64,000 nucleotides of DNA from Megalonaias nervosa. Lineage: Eukaryota; Mollusca; Bivalvia; Unionida; Unionidae. Positions within the stretch are counted from its first letter, which is position 1, and every line of letters starts with the position of its first letter. The notes under the pieces were generated by a model, which made no database searches, was not told the origin of the DNA, and saw only the letters and a program-made list of their open reading frames with translations. Both the position numbers and the translations under genes were made by a program. Below are positions 1-11,811 of this stretch, piece after piece. The stretch lies in NCBI GenBank assembly GCA_016617855.1, contig JAECUM010010956.1, positions 43,105 to 107,104 of the forward strand. The letters are read 5' to 3'.

Positions 1-301
1 GATGCTAAGGTCTACTTGATGATTGTAATGGCATAGAGCTATAGATACACGATGCTAAGGTCTACTTGATGATTGTAATGGCATAGAGCTATAGAATACA
101 TGATGCTAAGGTCTACTTGATGATTGTAATGGCATAGAGCTATAGATACACGATGCTAAAGTCTACTTGATGATTGTAATGGCATAGAGCTATAGATACA
201 CGATGCTAAAGTCTACTTGATGATTGTAATGGCATAGAGCTATAGATACACGATGCTAAGGTCTACTTGATGATTGTAATGGCATAGAGCTATAGATACA
301 T
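1..301. repeat. 50-bp tandem repeat array, ~6 copies
   Basis: A unit beginning GATGCTAAGGTCTACTTGAT recurs every 50 bp (one copy is 51 bp) with only one or two substitutions per copy. The array starts at base 1, so it continues to the left of the window. No coding potential is seen in it. Confidence 0.95.
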
Positions 302-1985
302 GATACTCTAGTCTTGTTCAGCATGCTCACAGTCCCCGTAATGGGCAGTTTTAGCAGTGAAATGAAAATGGAATGCAGCTTGAAAGCAAATGGAATGCAG
401 CAAGTACTCAAACAAAATGACAAATATATTGTGCTGAAAATTAAGAGGCTGATTTGCAAATGCAAAATGCACAACACTGAATTCAAAGTATAATGATACA
501 TAGAAATATAACAAAACATGAATGCATTTTATTAACAGATTCTTAAAAAGATTCTTTTTTTCAGACTGCAGCAAAATTTCCACGGTTGAAAAACCATTGA
601 CATAATAATCTGAGATAAGCTTAATTACAATAAATTTTCTCCACTCTATACAAGCAGTGCTGTTGTTCTTGTCGAGGCAGACATAACAAGTCATTGATGT
701 GATAACAAGGGATAAAACAATAAATATGTGCCTTATATCAATACATACTGTGATACACAACCCAATACATTATAATCTATGCATATCAAGAATAAAGAGG
801 CTGATGACTAATAATTATTTATTGCTCCTGAAAGTTAAAAGTAATCCCTATTCCATGCAATGACAACATCACAGCTGGTTGTATCTACAATTTTAACGAA
901 ATGAGAAACATGATTTGCTAACAAATACACTGCAGTTCTATCTTTAGCTCTACTGGTCATAGATTATGTAATAACCTTTTCTGTGTTGTCTGGTGTTCTT
1001 TAGCACAAGCTGTCATTGCTTCTCTAAAATTGCCTGGAGGAATGCCACTGGAAGTCATTACAGGATCTTGGCAACATTTCTAAAATTATGTCAGATGCTG
1101 TGTGAGATGAACCATGGCATCAAAGAAGAAGCCAAAATTTGATGCAAAGTTGCAGAAATCTTTGATGTTAGAGTACATAAGGTTACAACAGTTACAGCAA
1201 TAGTTGCAAAACTTATGTCAGAAATCAGAGTTTAAATTTTAGGATGTAAACTGCTACACCAGGTGCCAGGTCACCAGATCGCATACACTTTGGGGCAAAA
1301 ACTATCCATGAGACAATGCCTGTAAAATGTAGAAAACTCTGCAGAAAACTTTAAAAAGCAGTTACCAAGCTTATTGAAGCTTATGTTATAATGGGAATCT
1401 TGGGAGGAATTTGATTTCAAAAGACTGTGAACAGTGGAGTGGATGTTGGGTAAATATTGAATAGTTCTAAATGGAAATAATGCCTACCTTGGCCAGTCCT
1501 GTTATTGCTGGTTTGTTGTGAATAGATGGTCATATCAGCATGGGTTTGCACCAGTAGACTTATGTCTACCTTATTTGCCAGCCTACAAGTCAATGCAGAG
1601 TACAAGTCAAATTCGCTATTTTTGTACATTTTCCTTCCTTCATCCATATATAAGTAGATGCAAAGTATAAGACAAGGCTAGATCAATACCTTGGCATCAT
1701 CTTTTTTACTAGTAACTTCCAGTTTCATGAATATTAATGGCATAATTATGGTGTTCCAGATTACCAGAAAGTGGGAAAATGCATCACTGTTGCTAACATG
1801 TATTTTTTAGTTTTGTTTTGAAGTGTGAGAGGCATAAGTATTTCATCCCATTTTCTTCTTGTTTCTCATGATTAAAATAAAACTTGCCTTGATATGCAAT
1901 CATGCCAACCATTACGATTTTGTGTAATCGTCACACATTTTTTTCACCAAATTATGTTTACATGGATTATGTTTTTCGGTACAGT
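302..1985. other. No recognised gene; AT-rich flank
   Basis: Apart from a weak candidate coding segment on the minus strand (308-760, listed separately), no coding, RNA or repeat structure is recognised. It is the left flank of the retrotransposon insertion at 1996. Confidence 0.5.
308..760 (-). CDS. Possible exon with signal peptide and Ly6-like start
   Basis: An open frame of 150 codons on the minus strand begins with about 24 mostly hydrophobic residues that could be a signal peptide. It then reads CYVCLDKNNSTAC, a cysteine spacing that resembles the first strand of Ly6/uPAR three-finger domains. The remaining Ly6 cysteines do not follow; the rest is hydrophobic, low-information sequence, so only roughly 620-760 could be a real exon. 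A splice donor after it would be weak (around TTGTAATT). This may well be a chance frame in AT-rich DNA. Confidence 0.2.
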   Translation of the reverse strand: MCITVCIDIRHIFIVLSLVITSMTCYVCLDKNNSTACIEWRKFIVIKLISDYYVNGFSTVEILLQSEKKNLFKNLLIKCIHVLLYFYVSLYFEFSVVHFAFANQPLNFQHNIFVILFEYLLHSICFQAAFHFHFTAKTAHYGDCEHAEQD

Positions 1986-2278
1986 AATTAAAAAATGGGC
2001 AGTGCACAAGTCCTCCAGACTTGCACAGGAAGGTAGATGCTCCCACCCCCCACGAGTCTTCCAGCTATGGATAAATAGTGTGATCTTAACATGACATCAC
2101 TGGGCAGAAGAACTTCTGAGACGAAGTCAACAGCCAAGCAGAAGGGCTGCCAACAGCTCAACGGCTACATGTTTGTGACCAAGGTGAGCCACCTAGTTGG
2201 AGGAAATCGGCTGCGGTCAGGCCTGGAGAGGGTTGGGCTCTGCCAGGCATCAGCTGCCCCAGACACACCACATGAAAA

Positions 2279-3714
2279 ATGACAATCACTACTCATCCCA
2301 TACCGGCTCGGTCGTCACCCAGGTCAACAAGGGTCGCACCTTCTGTCATGAACCAGGGCGGAGGTGGAAAGTATGCGACTGGTGCTCAGAGCAGCAAGAT
2401 TCATGTCAGGAACAACATCACCATTGGCACCTGGAATGTAAGAACACTGAGAGCAGCAGGAAAGCTAGAGGAGCTTACATATGAAATGAACAGATACCAC
2501 TGGAACATCCTAGGTCTGTGAGGTAAGATGGAAGAATATTGGAGAAACAACTACTTTGGAAGGCCACAAACTGTACTTCAGTGTGGCAGAGAGGACAAAC
2601 ATGAGCTGGGAGTTGGGTTCCTTGTCCACAAGGACAGCGCGAGTACTGTCATGGGCTGTCGGCCAGTCTCCAGCCGGCTCATCACCATCCGCCTCAGGGC
2701 AACTCCATTCAACATCACCATCATACAGGCATACGCCCCAACATCAGACTATGATGACGCAGATGTGGAAGACTTCTATGACCAGCTACAAGAAGTTGTG
2801 GATAAAACACCGAAGAAAGACATTCTGGTTGTGCAAGGCGATTGGAATGCCAAGATAGGCGAGGACACTTGCATGAACTGGAAAGGAACATGTGGGTATT
2901 GCTGCAATGCAGAGACCAATGAGAGAGGTCTGAGGCTCCTGGAATTCGCTAGTTAACAATGACCTTATGCTGGCAAACACCTTCGGCCAACAAAAAGTAT
3001 CCAGAAGATGGACATGGCACAGTCCAAACGGAGACCATCACAGTCAGATCGACTACATCATGGTAAAGAGGCGCATACAGTCAAGTGTAAACATCGCCAA
3101 GACTCAAAGCTTTCCCGGAGCAGACATTGGAAGTGACCATGATCTGGTGATGATGACCTTCAGGCTACATCTAAAGAAGGTCAAGAAAGATAACCAAACA
3201 AGAATAAAGTCCGATCTCGAGAAACTGAAGGATCCAGAAATAGCAGAAGCCTTCCAAGCAAAGATTGGTGGGAAATTTGCACCGCTCACCATCCTCAACA
3301 CTGACGATACAGACATGGACACGTTGATCACCACCTTTAATGCAGCAACAACTGAAACAGCCAGCGAGATCCTTGGTAGACATCGCCCAGTCAAGAAGCC
3401 CTGGGTCACAGCTGAGGTCCTGAACCTGTGTGACAAGAGGAGGGAGCTGAAGAAGAAGAAGAATGATACAGAAGGGGCAGAGCAGTATAAGGCAGTCAAC
3501 TGGGAAGTCAAGAAAAGCATGAAAAAAGCAAAAGAGAACTGGATAGAAGAACAGTCCGAAGACATTGAGGGAAACTTGAAAAGGAACAACAGCAAGAAAG
3601 TGTACCAGCTGGTCAAAGATCTAACAAGCACAAAACAATGGCGAGTTACCTCCTTACAGGACAAAGCTGGAAACTGCCTCAAAGAAGAAAAAGACATTCT
3701 GACAAGATGGACAG
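2279..3714 (+). pseudogene. LINE endonuclease domain and linker, frameshifted
   Basis: This is the N-terminal half of the LINE polyprotein, an apurinic/apyrimidinic-type endonuclease that nicks target DNA. The frame starting near 2279 reads TIGTWNVRTL, the usual opening of the domain. It shifts at about 2520 and back at about 2585, giving GDWNAKIG (near 2840), and shifts again near 2953. The 2967-3785 frame then gives QIDYIMV and GSDHDLV, the metal and His motifs at the end of the endonuclease, followed by a Lys/Glu-rich linker before the RT. A further shift near 3714 separates it from the RT frame. The key Asp and His motifs are still legible, so decay is moderate. Confidence 0.85.
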
Positions 3715-5328
3715 TACTGCGCAGAACTTTACAACCACCAACCCATAATAGATCCAGAGGTACTGAACGTCCCTCCAGCAACTAACAACGACAACCACCC
3801 TATCCTACGGGATGAAGTAGAAGCAGCAGTGAGATCATTGAAAAAGAGGAAGTCGGCAGGAGTGGACAACATCCCAGCAGAACTGGGCCAAGCAGGGGGA
3901 GAAGCAATGATTAGCACCCTCACAAACATATGCAACAAGATCTGGCTAACAGGAGAATGGCCATCACCATGGACACAATCACTGATCATCACCCTCCCCA
4001 AGAAAGGCAATTTACAACAGTGTCAAAACCACCGTACAATCAGTCTTATAAGCCATCCAAGCAAAGTCATGTTGAGGATACTGCTAAACAGACTAAAGCC
4101 ACAGGCTGAAAAGATCATTGCCGAGGAGCAGGCAGGTTTCAGAGCAGGGCGCAGCACAACAGAGCAGATCTTCAACCTCAGGATATTGTGTGAGAAGTAT
4201 CTCCAACACCAGCAAGATCTGTACCACGTCTTTGTGGATTTCAAGAAGGCATTTGACAGGGTATGGCATGCAGCCTTGTGGGCGACCATGAGACTGTACA
4301 ACATCAATGCCAACCTCATCACAGTAATAGAGCACCAGTATGACAAGGCCACCAGTGCAGTATACTTCAACGGCAGCATAGGGGACTGGTTCAGAACGAC
4401 AGTCGGATTCAGACAAGGCTGTCTCCTCTCTCCCACACTATTCAACATCTTTCTGGAGAGAATCATGGCTGACACGCTTGAAAAGCGTGAAGGGACAATC
4501 AGCATCGGAGGCAGAACAATCACCAACTTAAGTTTTGCCAACAACATTGATGGACTAGCAGGAAATGAACAAGAAATAGCTAGCTTAGTAGAGAGCCTCG
4601 ACAAAACCTCCGCAGTCTATGGCATGGAAATCAGTGCTGAGAAGACCAAACTGATGACCAACAACACCAAGGGCATCAGTACTGACATAAGGGTCCAAGG
4701 TATGAAGCTAGAAACAGTCCACAGCTTCAAGTATTTGGGGGGAATTGTAACAGATGAAGGATCAAAGCCTGAAGTACTCTCCAGGATTGCGCAGACAGCA
4801 GCAGTGCTGACAAAACTAAAGCCCATCTGGAATGACAAGAACATCGCACTCAGTTCAAAGGTCAGACTGATGCACTCACTGGTTATCTCCATATTTCTCT
4901 ACACCTGTGAATCATGGACCATCACAGCTGACTTAGAGAAAAGGATACAAGTCACAGAGATTAGATGCTTCCGAAAGATCCTCAGCGTCTCATACAAAGA
5001 CCGTGTCACCAATGAAGAAATACGGCAAAGGATCAGACAAGTCATTGGGCCTCACGAAGACCTCCTGAGCACAGTAAAAAAATGTAAACTGCAATGGTAT
5101 GGGCATGTCTCACGATCATCAGGACTTGCCAAGACAATCCTGCAAGGCACTGTACAAGGAAGAAGAAAGAGAGGCAGGCAGAGAAAGAGGTGGGAAGACA
5201 ACATTCGAGAGTGGACAGGCTTGACATTGAGTGACTCAGTGAGAAAGACAGAAAATCGAGAGGAATGGAGGAAGCTGATTGTTCGGTCTTGTGTGGTGCC
5301 CCAATGGTCTACCAGACTACGGGCCTGA
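3715..5328 (+). pseudogene. LINE reverse transcriptase with FANN in place of FADD
   Basis: A long open frame (about 535 codons, no stop until 5328) encodes the reverse transcriptase domain. Recognisable blocks are LKKRKSAGVDNIPAEL, EEQAGFRAGRSTTEQI, VFVDFKKAFDRVWH (motif A, Asp present), GFRQGCLLSPTLFNIF, and the motif C block. In motif C the F/YADD box reads FANN at 4534-4545, so both catalytic aspartates are asparagine. The C-terminal part carries the usual LQWYGHVSR stretch followed by Arg-rich GRRKRGRQRKRW before the stop. The frame is long and clean, yet the enzyme should be dead. Confidence 0.88.
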
Positions 5329-5349
5329 TGATGATGATGAATTAAAAAA

Positions 5350-6592
5350 AATAAAGGAAAAAAGTTGTTTTTTGTCAATTTTATTATCACATCTTTTAAT
5401 TGACTCGTATAAATTTGAGAATATTCTTAAAAAGATTACTGTTGAGTAAGATTAATTTCCATGTTTGCTATTTATAGCAACTGTATATGACCCATTTTCA
5501 AGAAAACAGACAGGGTTTCTTCATATTTGAACTTTGCCTAACAGATTCATCATATTGATAAGATAGTTAGCAGACCAGTCTATACTTTTAAAGAAAATGG
5601 TGCTATATGTTAAGCGAAAAGCTTTATGGTTAAAGTTGTGGCTGTTATATGACTGAAAGTATTAGAGCAGATGGATCTTTTCAAACTTCAGAACATGTCA
5701 GATCGGAAAAAAGACAAATCAACACCACGTTACAAACTTTTTAAGAAGAATGTGAGAATAATGTAATACAGCACACTGAGTGCATGATCATGCACATTGT
5801 AAAGTTCCTATTGATGATCATTCATTGAAAGTTACACATCTAGACTAATTAAAGTGAGTGCTGAATATAAAGATTTTTTCGGTATATTTTATGTTTGATT
5901 CTAATGCATATGGATTTTGTTTTTTGTAACAAGAATTTTGACCAGTTGTGGAACCAGGTTAGTAGCTAAAATAAATGTATCTTTTTCATACATGCTGTAA
6001 ATCTGGCATGTAATATATAGATTATGCTTTTTTTTGCCATTTATAATAGTAATAATTACACTTATACCTATGGGGTTCGGGTATGAGAGAGAGGATTTCA
6101 GCCCATCATCTTGCTATTTTGTACCTACCTGCCTCTTTTTAGCTAAAGCTTTTGTCAGAGAGAGAAAAAAGTAATAGTAAATGGAAGTTAACAAAATACA
6201 TACTATACTTCTTAAGTTTCAAATATATATAATTCATATTTAAATACTCACACAATTTATGTCCATATTGACTCCATTAAAGTTTAATTGCAAGAATGAC
6301 CATTTAGCATGCTGTGCTGTTTTCTTTGCAAGTACAACCTTACCAGTTGGATCTGATCTGCCCAATATTGCCCTCAAACAGGTGTCAGCTGAATTGACCT
6401 GGCCAGCCCTGTCGCATATTTAATGAGCATCTAAAAAATATTATCCTGTGGAAAATGGATATCATAATTAAAACTTCAAGGAATTGTTTACTGAGATGAA
6501 TTAATTAAGAATGGATTATACTATTTCTCTTGTTCATAAGTAAGATCACAATCATCAAGTAACTGAACAAATCAGATTACAATCTTCATGAA

Positions 6593-6631
<39 letters not shown>

Positions 6632-8639
6632 GTCAGGGCATATTTTATTTTGATGATGAAGTGCAACAAGAAAAATACCTTGGAATAATTTGTCATTGTC
6701 ATGGTTTTTCATTTTCTGACTTGCCTATTCTAAAACACATATATGTAATCAAATTTAAACAACGTACATGGATATTACTAGTGCATGCTTCTTTAGCACA
6801 ATTACATCTGATGCATGTGAATTTAATACTGACAATCATGTAAATATTTAAAAATCTTTCTGTTGGGTCCTTAGACTCCTTTATTTTTTTGTACATGATC
6901 TCATCCCTAAAAATGATAAAAGAAAATTTTTCACATTAGTTTTCGTACCTTGGGAAAAAAAATTAATTTTTTTAAAATAAAAAATATTACATGACATACA
7001 ATGAAGCGATTGGAATGAAATATAATCCATGTACAAGTCATTTCAAAGTATAAGATGAAGTCCAGACTACCTGTCAAAAAGTTTCAACTTACAGGCTGGC
7101 AAATATGTATACAGTAGTTAGTCCTGTGTGCCAGTTGTGCCACTCTTACATTGATATGGTAACCAGATTGAATCAACACTCATCAGTTAAGAATCAATCT
7201 TACCTAGAGGTTCTGAAGATTGTTTTTCAGCCAGTAGATCATCAGTCCCTTTGCATGACTCTTGTGTCATTTATAGTTGTTGTGCTTTTATTTTTATTCA
7301 TGGTACATTCAGTCTTGTCTTGTTCATTTTAGGCATTTGCCATTTTAGTAAATTACACGTTTAATTAGACGAGTGATGAAATTTATAGTTCTCACCTTGT
7401 AGCACTCTTGAAAATAGAAAAATCTTACTTATTTTCAAGCCTATTTAATGCTAATCAGAAAGCATTTCTGGCACCATAATTAAAAAAAAAAGATGATAGC
7501 TGAAATGTAGACATGAAAATAAAAAAATACTCAAGTAAAAGAAATTCTGAGTTCATTTCATGTGCAGGTGAAGTGCTGATGAAATGTAGTTGTAATACAA
7601 TTTTCCATTACATTTACCTGTGTATATTACACCTAGCAGTCTGAATTAGTCACAGCTTGGTGTTGTCATGCATGAGCAGATTTGATGTGCTTAATCCCTC
7701 ACTGTTATTTACAGTTTATGGTTCATGAGAATGTGAAGATCATATATCCAGCTTACTGTTTGCACATGTTTGGAACAAAAAGAAATAAGTTATTAACTCA
7801 GGGCAAATCCCAACGGTACAATTTTTTGTGATTGTATGGGGAAATGTTTTTATAATGGTTATAAGCTCAGGCTTTCTGTTGAATCCCCAAAATTATTTCT
7901 ATTTGTAACTATCTGAGAAGGATTCTCAAAATTAATGTGGTTTAAACTAAATGTTCTTACACAGCAAACTATCTTTGATAAAAAAATTTCATGATCAGTC
8001 AGTTACATAAATTATATACCAGGTATTTATATCAGGAGCATATTATTCATGCACACACACATACACACATATGTGCCTGGGGAATGATTCAGGCAGAATA
8101 GTCGCTTCATGATTATTTTGCCCAAATATGTAGAGAAAGTAATGGTGACTACCTTTTCTTGAGCCCACCCCACTTCGACCATTGAAAGCTTTTGTGGTGA
8201 AAATAGAGTATCAGCTTGTGACCCTTTGTGTCCAACAAGCGATGTAAAGTAGTTTAAACCTTTGAGTTTCATGCTGTTTTATTAGCATTTGTGTCAGTTA
8301 ATGATTGTTTACAATTCAACCTATGAGATTAATGCCAGAAATTCTTTCATGATGTTTGAAGTAGGGAAAGTCAATGCATTAGTAAGCAAAGAGTACATAG
8401 GTACTCAATGGAGGTATATCAGCTGATTCCAATTTTAGGTGAACAACTTTACCTTATATTTCATCCTTTAAACATTAGTAGAGAATTTTTACATCAATAT
8501 TTATCATCCATTTTTTGATAGTAATCCATTTTTGAGGTTCAAATCATTATTAGGATCATACTTAGCTCAGCTGTTGTCTGGCTGATGTCAGCTGTTGTCT
8601 GGCTGATGTTCATTGTTCTGTCTGCCATGGTGAACATTT
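5350..8639. other. No recognised gene; intron-like DNA with a CT microsatellite
   Basis: AT-rich sequence without credible exons. A (CT)n run lies at 6595-6629. A perfect 16-bp palindrome centred on TGATCA lies at 5780-5795. A 21-bp direct duplication (CAGCTGTTGTCTGGCTGATG) lies near 8570-8610. Nothing else is recognised. Confidence 0.5.
6595..6629. repeat. (CT)n microsatellite
   Basis: Seventeen uninterrupted CT dinucleotides. Confidence 0.97.
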
Positions 8640-8960
8640 TGAAACTCTTGTTATTGCTATGGTACTCGTAGATGGATGGTCATATAGACATGGGTTTTCA
8701 CCAAAGACTTTATGATGTCTTGTTGGTCCTAAAGAAAATGGTACTGATCTGCCATCTAGTATGGACACCATGGCAGCAATCTTGAAAATCTTATTTTTGC
8801 CACTACTTTGGAATGGAAGGCCCTATTCACATGACATTTTCACTTAACGACTTCTAAAATCTAGCTGGCCCCTGGCAAAAATAGTACCAATCTTACATAC
8901 AATATGGTTGACACCTTGGCTAGTTTGAATTTCTTGTTAATGCAGAAAATTATTAGATAA
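8640..8960. repeat. Degenerate ~140-bp dispersed repeat
   Basis: Two diverged units of the family that recurs through the window. Landmarks in order: GATGGTCATAT.GACATGGG, TTTTCACCAAA.GACTT, ATG.TGTCT.GTTGGTCCTAAA, AAATGGT.CTGATCTG, ATCTTGAAAATCTT. The same landmarks appear at 15.2, 18.2-20.1, 31.7-32.8, 36.1-36.7 and 54.4-55.4 kb. Confidence 0.7.
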
Positions 8961-9324
8961 TTTCAGCACTCAACAGTTTTAACAAAGGTCTGGTCTTTAA
9001 CTCTGAAATAAATCAAAATTCAGCTGCTAAAGTAACAGTTGAAGGGATTTTTGTTCAGTTATTTTCTCAATGGCTTAGTAAAATAGCTGTTTATAGTGAA
9101 TGTTATGAACATTATACATTTTTATGTCTTGCATGCTTCTCATTATTTTCCCAGCACTTGGCACTATTATGACCAGGGAGAGATGCCACTTTACCATAAA
9201 ATACGACTCCAGCATAGAACATGGATTGCACACAATAAATTTTAACTGCTAAAGCAAGGCTGATGATATATGAATGTGTATTTGTGGGAAGTTTTTATTA
9301 AAACCATATTTTATCACTTGTAGT

Positions 9325-9670
9325 TTTTGGAGGACAAAGAGGGTGTTCTTGATTGTCTGGTCTTATTTAGCAGTTACAGAGAGGGTGTTCATGATTCTGT
9401 CCTTATTTTGCAGTTACATTGAATATGTTCATGATTGAAAAGCCTTATTTAGCAGTTACAAAAAGGGTATTCATGATTCTGCACTTATTTGGCAATTACA
9501 TTGAGGGTATCGTGATTTCCAGGCCATATGTAGCAGTTACACAAAGAGGGTATTTGTGATTGTATAGCCTTATTTAGCAGCGAAAAAGAGGGTATTCATG
9601 ATGATCTAGCCTTATTTAGAAGTAACGAAGAAAGTATTCATGATTGTCTGACCTTGTGTAGCAGTTATAA
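9325..9670. repeat. Diverged ~45-50-bp tandem repeat, about 7 copies
   Basis: Repeats of the form AGAGGGTGTTCATGATTGT-CCTTATTTAGCAGTTACA with substitutions and small indels between copies. Old, decayed tandem array in intron-like DNA. Confidence 0.8.
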
Positions 9671-11637
9671 AAACATAGGTTTCATAATAGTAACAAATTG
9701 CTTTACAGGTTTTTTTTTAAGTCAGATAACATCCATTATAGTGCAGATGCAGAACCTTTTTTCACACACAATAATAATGACATATACTGAATAAAACAGA
9801 CAACTTGTTTCCAGTAATATTCTAGATTCAGTTTAAGAATTACACAATCTTTTACAGTTCATTTGTAAGAAGCATTTATATTAAAATAGTATCCCGTGAT
9901 ATTGAAAATGGGAACTGTTTGTTCATAACACAGAAAAGAACTATTTATGTATTAAATTAAATGCACTTTTCTAGTGTACTTTGACAGTATTTTTATACAG
10001 TGGTTAAAATATTGGACTGTTTGTTATTTAAGATTTGTTGAAATTTTATGAGTGATTTATAATTACATGTATAACAATTGAACTTCTTATTTTTGAGGAT
10101 TCATGTAAGCTTGAAAATTGATTATACACTACAGTCATTCATGAGGGTCCAAACTTTATGATTTCAAGCTTTATGACTTTCTTCAACCTGTCCAATATGA
10201 AATTTATGACTCATAATGAGTACTGTGAAAAATAATTAGTTCAGTTGAATGTGGAGTTAGTTTGTGTGCCATACTTATTTATCCAGATACAAAATGGCTA
10301 GAAAAAAAGTAAAAATTCATTTGCAACCATGGCAGATTTCAAATCATGAAGTAAAACCATGATAGGGAGGGATATTTTAGGGGGCTAAGGGATTTGAAAC
10401 AAAAATGTATTTGTTAAATAATTGAACATTTTCCCATTGAATATTGGGTCCTGCAAAATTATTTGTTTTTAAAGTCTTTAATTTGAAAGTCCTTATAATT
10501 AATACATTCTGAACAATTGAGTTGATTCAGATTTAAAATATCTCAGCTTTTACGTTTGTAATAAATAGAAACTGATTAAAATTTTGCATTTTTTTCTGCA
10601 TGATCCATTGAGCATGAAAGTTCCCACCTGGTATGTCTTCCAAACATAGCATGCAATTCTTGGGTCACATGGGATTATTATTTATCAGTTTTACATGTAA
10701 ATATATCTTTGCATAATAATGCAGTTATTGCTAAATAATCAACCATTCTGCCATTGTTGCTTTGACTGAACCCAATTCTCAAGTGGCTTGCCTCATTTTT
10801 GCACAAGAGTTCTTGCAAATTTAAAGCATGACTTTTAATTCCATCGAGTATGTGAATAAAACTTTGCCAGAAATCACAATTTGGTCTTTACTTACTGATA
10901 CTTTAAATTTGTAATTTAAGACAATATATTGATATTGATATTGATAAAGTACACATCATTGAGTAATTTTCAGTTCAGATGGCCCATAAATAACAAAGTA
11001 TATAGATAATACCCCCACCCCCAAAAATCTAAAGAATATTTAGCATGAAGCAACTTATTCAATTTTGTTAGGAACATCCACAGTTCATAAACAGCTGTAA
11101 GGAAGTTATTGAAATTTATGACGTATAATTTGCTTGTACATGAATTTTGAAAACACTTTTAAATATTGATGCTGATATACATGATTTAAATAAATTTTAA
11201 CCCGATTAAAGAAATGATACAAGTCATATTGGTTCGTTAGGTATAAACAAAATTTAAAAAGAATAATATCTGCTCATATTTTGTAACTTACAATGTTTTA
11301 AAATAGTGAAAATCAGTTGTGTGTGATAAATCGATATGTGTACATTTAATTCATAATCCAGATTTTAAGTAATAATTTCCACTAATAAGTTTTATTGTAA
11401 TTATTGAAGAGGATTGGTAGGTATAACATTAGTAATTCAATATTTCAAGAAAAAACATTGGATCGATAGTAATAAATTAAATATATACTAAATGGTACTA
11501 AAAATGGAATAGGTCGGGGTTTTTTTACGGTGAAAATATAAGCAAACAAAAAGAAAAAGAGAAAGGTAATAAAATTTCTGAAGCAATGCCACCTGGGGAT
11601 AGAGTTTCAAAGGAGTTTTTACTTTTTCCTTTGTCAG
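9671..11637. other. No recognised gene; intron-like DNA
   Basis: AT-rich, no exon, RNA gene or repeat recognised. It ends in a pyrimidine tract and AG that open the exon at 11638, so it reads as intron for a + strand gene. Confidence 0.5.
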
Positions 11638-11811
11638 AAGAGGCCCAGTCTTGGCACAAAAGTTGGTGACAGTGATGGCCGAAAACCGCCAGGATCATCA
11701 GAATTACACTATGCAGATCTAGAATTATCCAAAGAACCAAGGCCGACTCCACGGAAGTCGAAAGCCAGTGATCCACCTGTTGAATATACAGAAATTCGCT
11801 TCAATAATTAG
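11638..11811 (+). CDS. Candidate terminal exon of a receptor tail with two ITIM-like motifs
   Basis: A pyrimidine-rich tract (TTTTTACTTTTTCCTTTGTCAG) ends at 11637, and a phase-0 frame of 57 codons runs from there to TAG at 11809-11811. The peptide is hydrophilic, proline- and charge-rich, with two tyrosine motifs: LHYADL (Tyr about residue 25) and VEYTEI (Tyr about residue 50). Both fit (I/V/L/S)xYxx(L/V/I), the ITIM consensus that recruits SH2 phosphatases such as SHP-2, and their 25-residue spacing suits tandem SH2 binding. This would be the cytoplasmic end of a membrane receptor, for example an Ig-superfamily adhesion protein. The upstream exons are not in the window, so the gene is not identified. 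Sequence-composition and acceptor quality support a real exon. Confidence 0.6.
   Translation, partial: KRPSLGTKVGDSDGRKPPGSSELHYADLELSKEPRPTPRKSKASDPPVEYTEIRFNN

Larger units (their letters stand above)
1996..5339 (+). mobile_element. APE-type non-LTR retrotransposon (RTE-like LINE)
   Basis: A 3.34 kb element holds an apurinic-type endonuclease followed by a reverse transcriptase, and ends in a short 3' UTR of repeated TGA triplets (5327-5340), as RTE-type LINEs often do. The 10-bp string AATTAAAAAA sits immediately before it (1986-1995) and after it (5340-5349), a probable target-site duplication; being A-rich, it could partly be chance. The length is that of a full RTE-class element. About 280 bp of 5' leader precedes the first coding frame. 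The protein resembles those often annotated as craniofacial-development-protein-2-like or endonuclease-reverse transcriptase in animals. At least four frameshifts mark it as inactive. Confidence 0.85.

Noticed and set aside
1..301. Evenly spaced repeats resembling CRISPR
   Set aside because: The whole 50-bp unit repeats with no unique spacers; likewise the 56-bp array at 63664. Eukaryotic tandem satellites.
3104..3781. 225-codon minus-strand frame
   Set aside because: Antisense shadow of the LINE polyprotein; Ser/Phe/Leu-rich complement of a Lys/Glu-rich coding strand.
4023..4604. 193-codon minus-strand frame
   Set aside because: Antisense of the LINE RT domain, no motif of its own.
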